Shown in pieces: positions 4,766-5,031 of a stretch of 5,031 nt of DNA; position 1 is the first letter of the stretch, and every line of letters starts with the position of its first letter. The notes under the pieces were generated by a model. That model searched no databases. It was given only the letters and a program-made list of their open reading frames with translations, and was not told the origin of the DNA. Position numbers and translations under genes: made by a program. The stretch spans positions 1-5,031 of the forward strand of contig JAILIR010000182.1 of the NCBI GenBank assembly GCA_024695185.1, written 5' to 3'. The stretch is from a bacterium. GTDB taxonomy: Bacteria; Bacillota_I; Bacilli_A; Acholeplasmatales; JAEDCM01.

Positions 4766-5031
4766 ATGGAAAAAATTGAAAGAAAATTAGGAATTTATTG
4801 TTTATTTGATAAGGTTACTGAAAAATATGATAGTTTTATTATTGGTTTTGATGATGAAGAGACTAAAAATTATTTTTTAGATGAGACAGCAAGAGTAGCT
4901 TTTGAATTAGCTAATAAAGGTGATAGTACTGGTTATAATAAATTATTTAGTCAATTAAAAGATAGTTGTCTTTTAAGAATTTGTACTTTTAATGATGAAA
5001 CTGGTTCTTTTATCATTAATAAAAGAACCAG
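4766..5031 (+). CDS. VP5-like nonstructural protein, N-terminal part (runs into the fold-back window end)
   Basis: The frame starts at ATG 4766 after AAAAGGAGAT (4747-4756) and opens MEKIERKLGIYCLFDKVTEK. The pattern 'iY.i.DkV...Y..pF...' followed by an Arg-containing helix (ETARVAFELANK) and LKDSCLLRICTFNDETGSF resembles gokushovirus VP5, a small nonstructural protein proposed to bind ssDNA during the switch to genome synthesis. The frame is true up to about 5013. The last 18 bases (5014-5031) are an inverted copy of the bases before them and give a false ending (IINKRT). The real gene continues at the window start, where bases 1-16 repeat 4998-5013, and stops at 146. The joined product is 125 residues. 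VP5 then leads into VP3, closing the circular gene order. Confidence 0.72.
   Translation, partial: MEKIERKLGIYCLFDKVTEKYDSFIIGFDDEETKNYFLDETARVAFELANKGDSTGYNKLFSQLKDSCLLRICTFNDETGSFIINKRT
5001..5031. repeat. Terminal inverted repeat at the window end, probable assembly fold-back
   Basis: CTGGTTCTTTTAT (5001-5013) and ATAAAAGAACCAG (5019-5031) are perfect 13-bp inverted copies around the loop CATTA. The end is also the reverse complement of the window start: 4-27 match the reverse complement of 5008-5031 over 24 bases. The start carries the natural coding version, whose TTTTAT/ATAAAA (12-17 and 22-27) is itself a short palindrome with a 5-nt loop. The simplest reading is that the assembler or polymerase switched strands at this small palindrome when closing the circle. 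It is unlikely to be a real telomere or origin because it breaks VP5. Confidence 0.8.

Noticed and set aside
5001..5031. Terminal hairpin as a covalently closed telomere of a linear genome
   Set aside because: It truncates VP5, which continues in frame at the window start, and the phage family is circular.

Overview
The window is an essentially complete small circular ssDNA phage genome of the family Microviridae, subfamily Gokushovirinae, opened inside one gene. The evidence is a set of protein landmarks in the usual gokushovirus order: scaffold VP3, major capsid protein VP1, pilot/minor protein VP2, HUH replication initiator VP4, a tiny basic VP8-like protein, small unknown genes, and VP5. 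All genes lie on the + strand, which is the viral and mRNA sense in this family. The DNA is strongly AT-rich. Every recognised gene ends in TAA, Trp is written TGG, and ribosome-binding sites are strong purine-rich AGGAGG-type sites. This suggests an AT-rich, Shine-Dalgarno-using host, probably Bacillota-like, with the standard code. The host is inferred, not seen.

Layout: positions 1-146 hold the 3' part of VP5. VP3 (154-741) and VP1 (734-2443) overlap by 8 nt, and VP2 follows (2458-3030). The only sizeable gap (3031-3160) holds two inverted repeats. The second is a long hairpin whose loop contains ACTTG followed by AATATTA, resembling the phiX174 nick site, and it is followed by a T6 run. 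It is the best candidate for the replication origin, the terminator of the capsid operon, or both. VP4 (3161-4237) follows, then a 31-codon VP8-like gene that starts with TTG (4261-4356). Next, on the - strand at 4364-4418, is the 3' part of a tRNA-Arg(UCU) gene: D-stem 3' strand, anticodon arm, variable loop, T arm, acceptor 3' strand and encoded CCA, with no 5' part. Two small coupled genes of unknown function follow (4448-4540 and 4533-4745), then the 5' part of VP5 (4766 to the window end).

The ends look like an assembly join. Bases 1-16 repeat 4998-5013 directly, and the last 18 bases are a fold-back inverted copy of the sequence just before them. Removing these gives a circle of about 4997 nt in which VP5 reads through as a 125-residue protein. 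The genes together cover procapsid assembly (VP3, VP1), genome delivery (VP2), rolling-circle replication (VP4, with the hairpin as likely target) and genome condensation or packaging (VP8, VP5). No integrase and no recognisable lysis gene are present. The tRNA fragment is therefore the most puzzling element.
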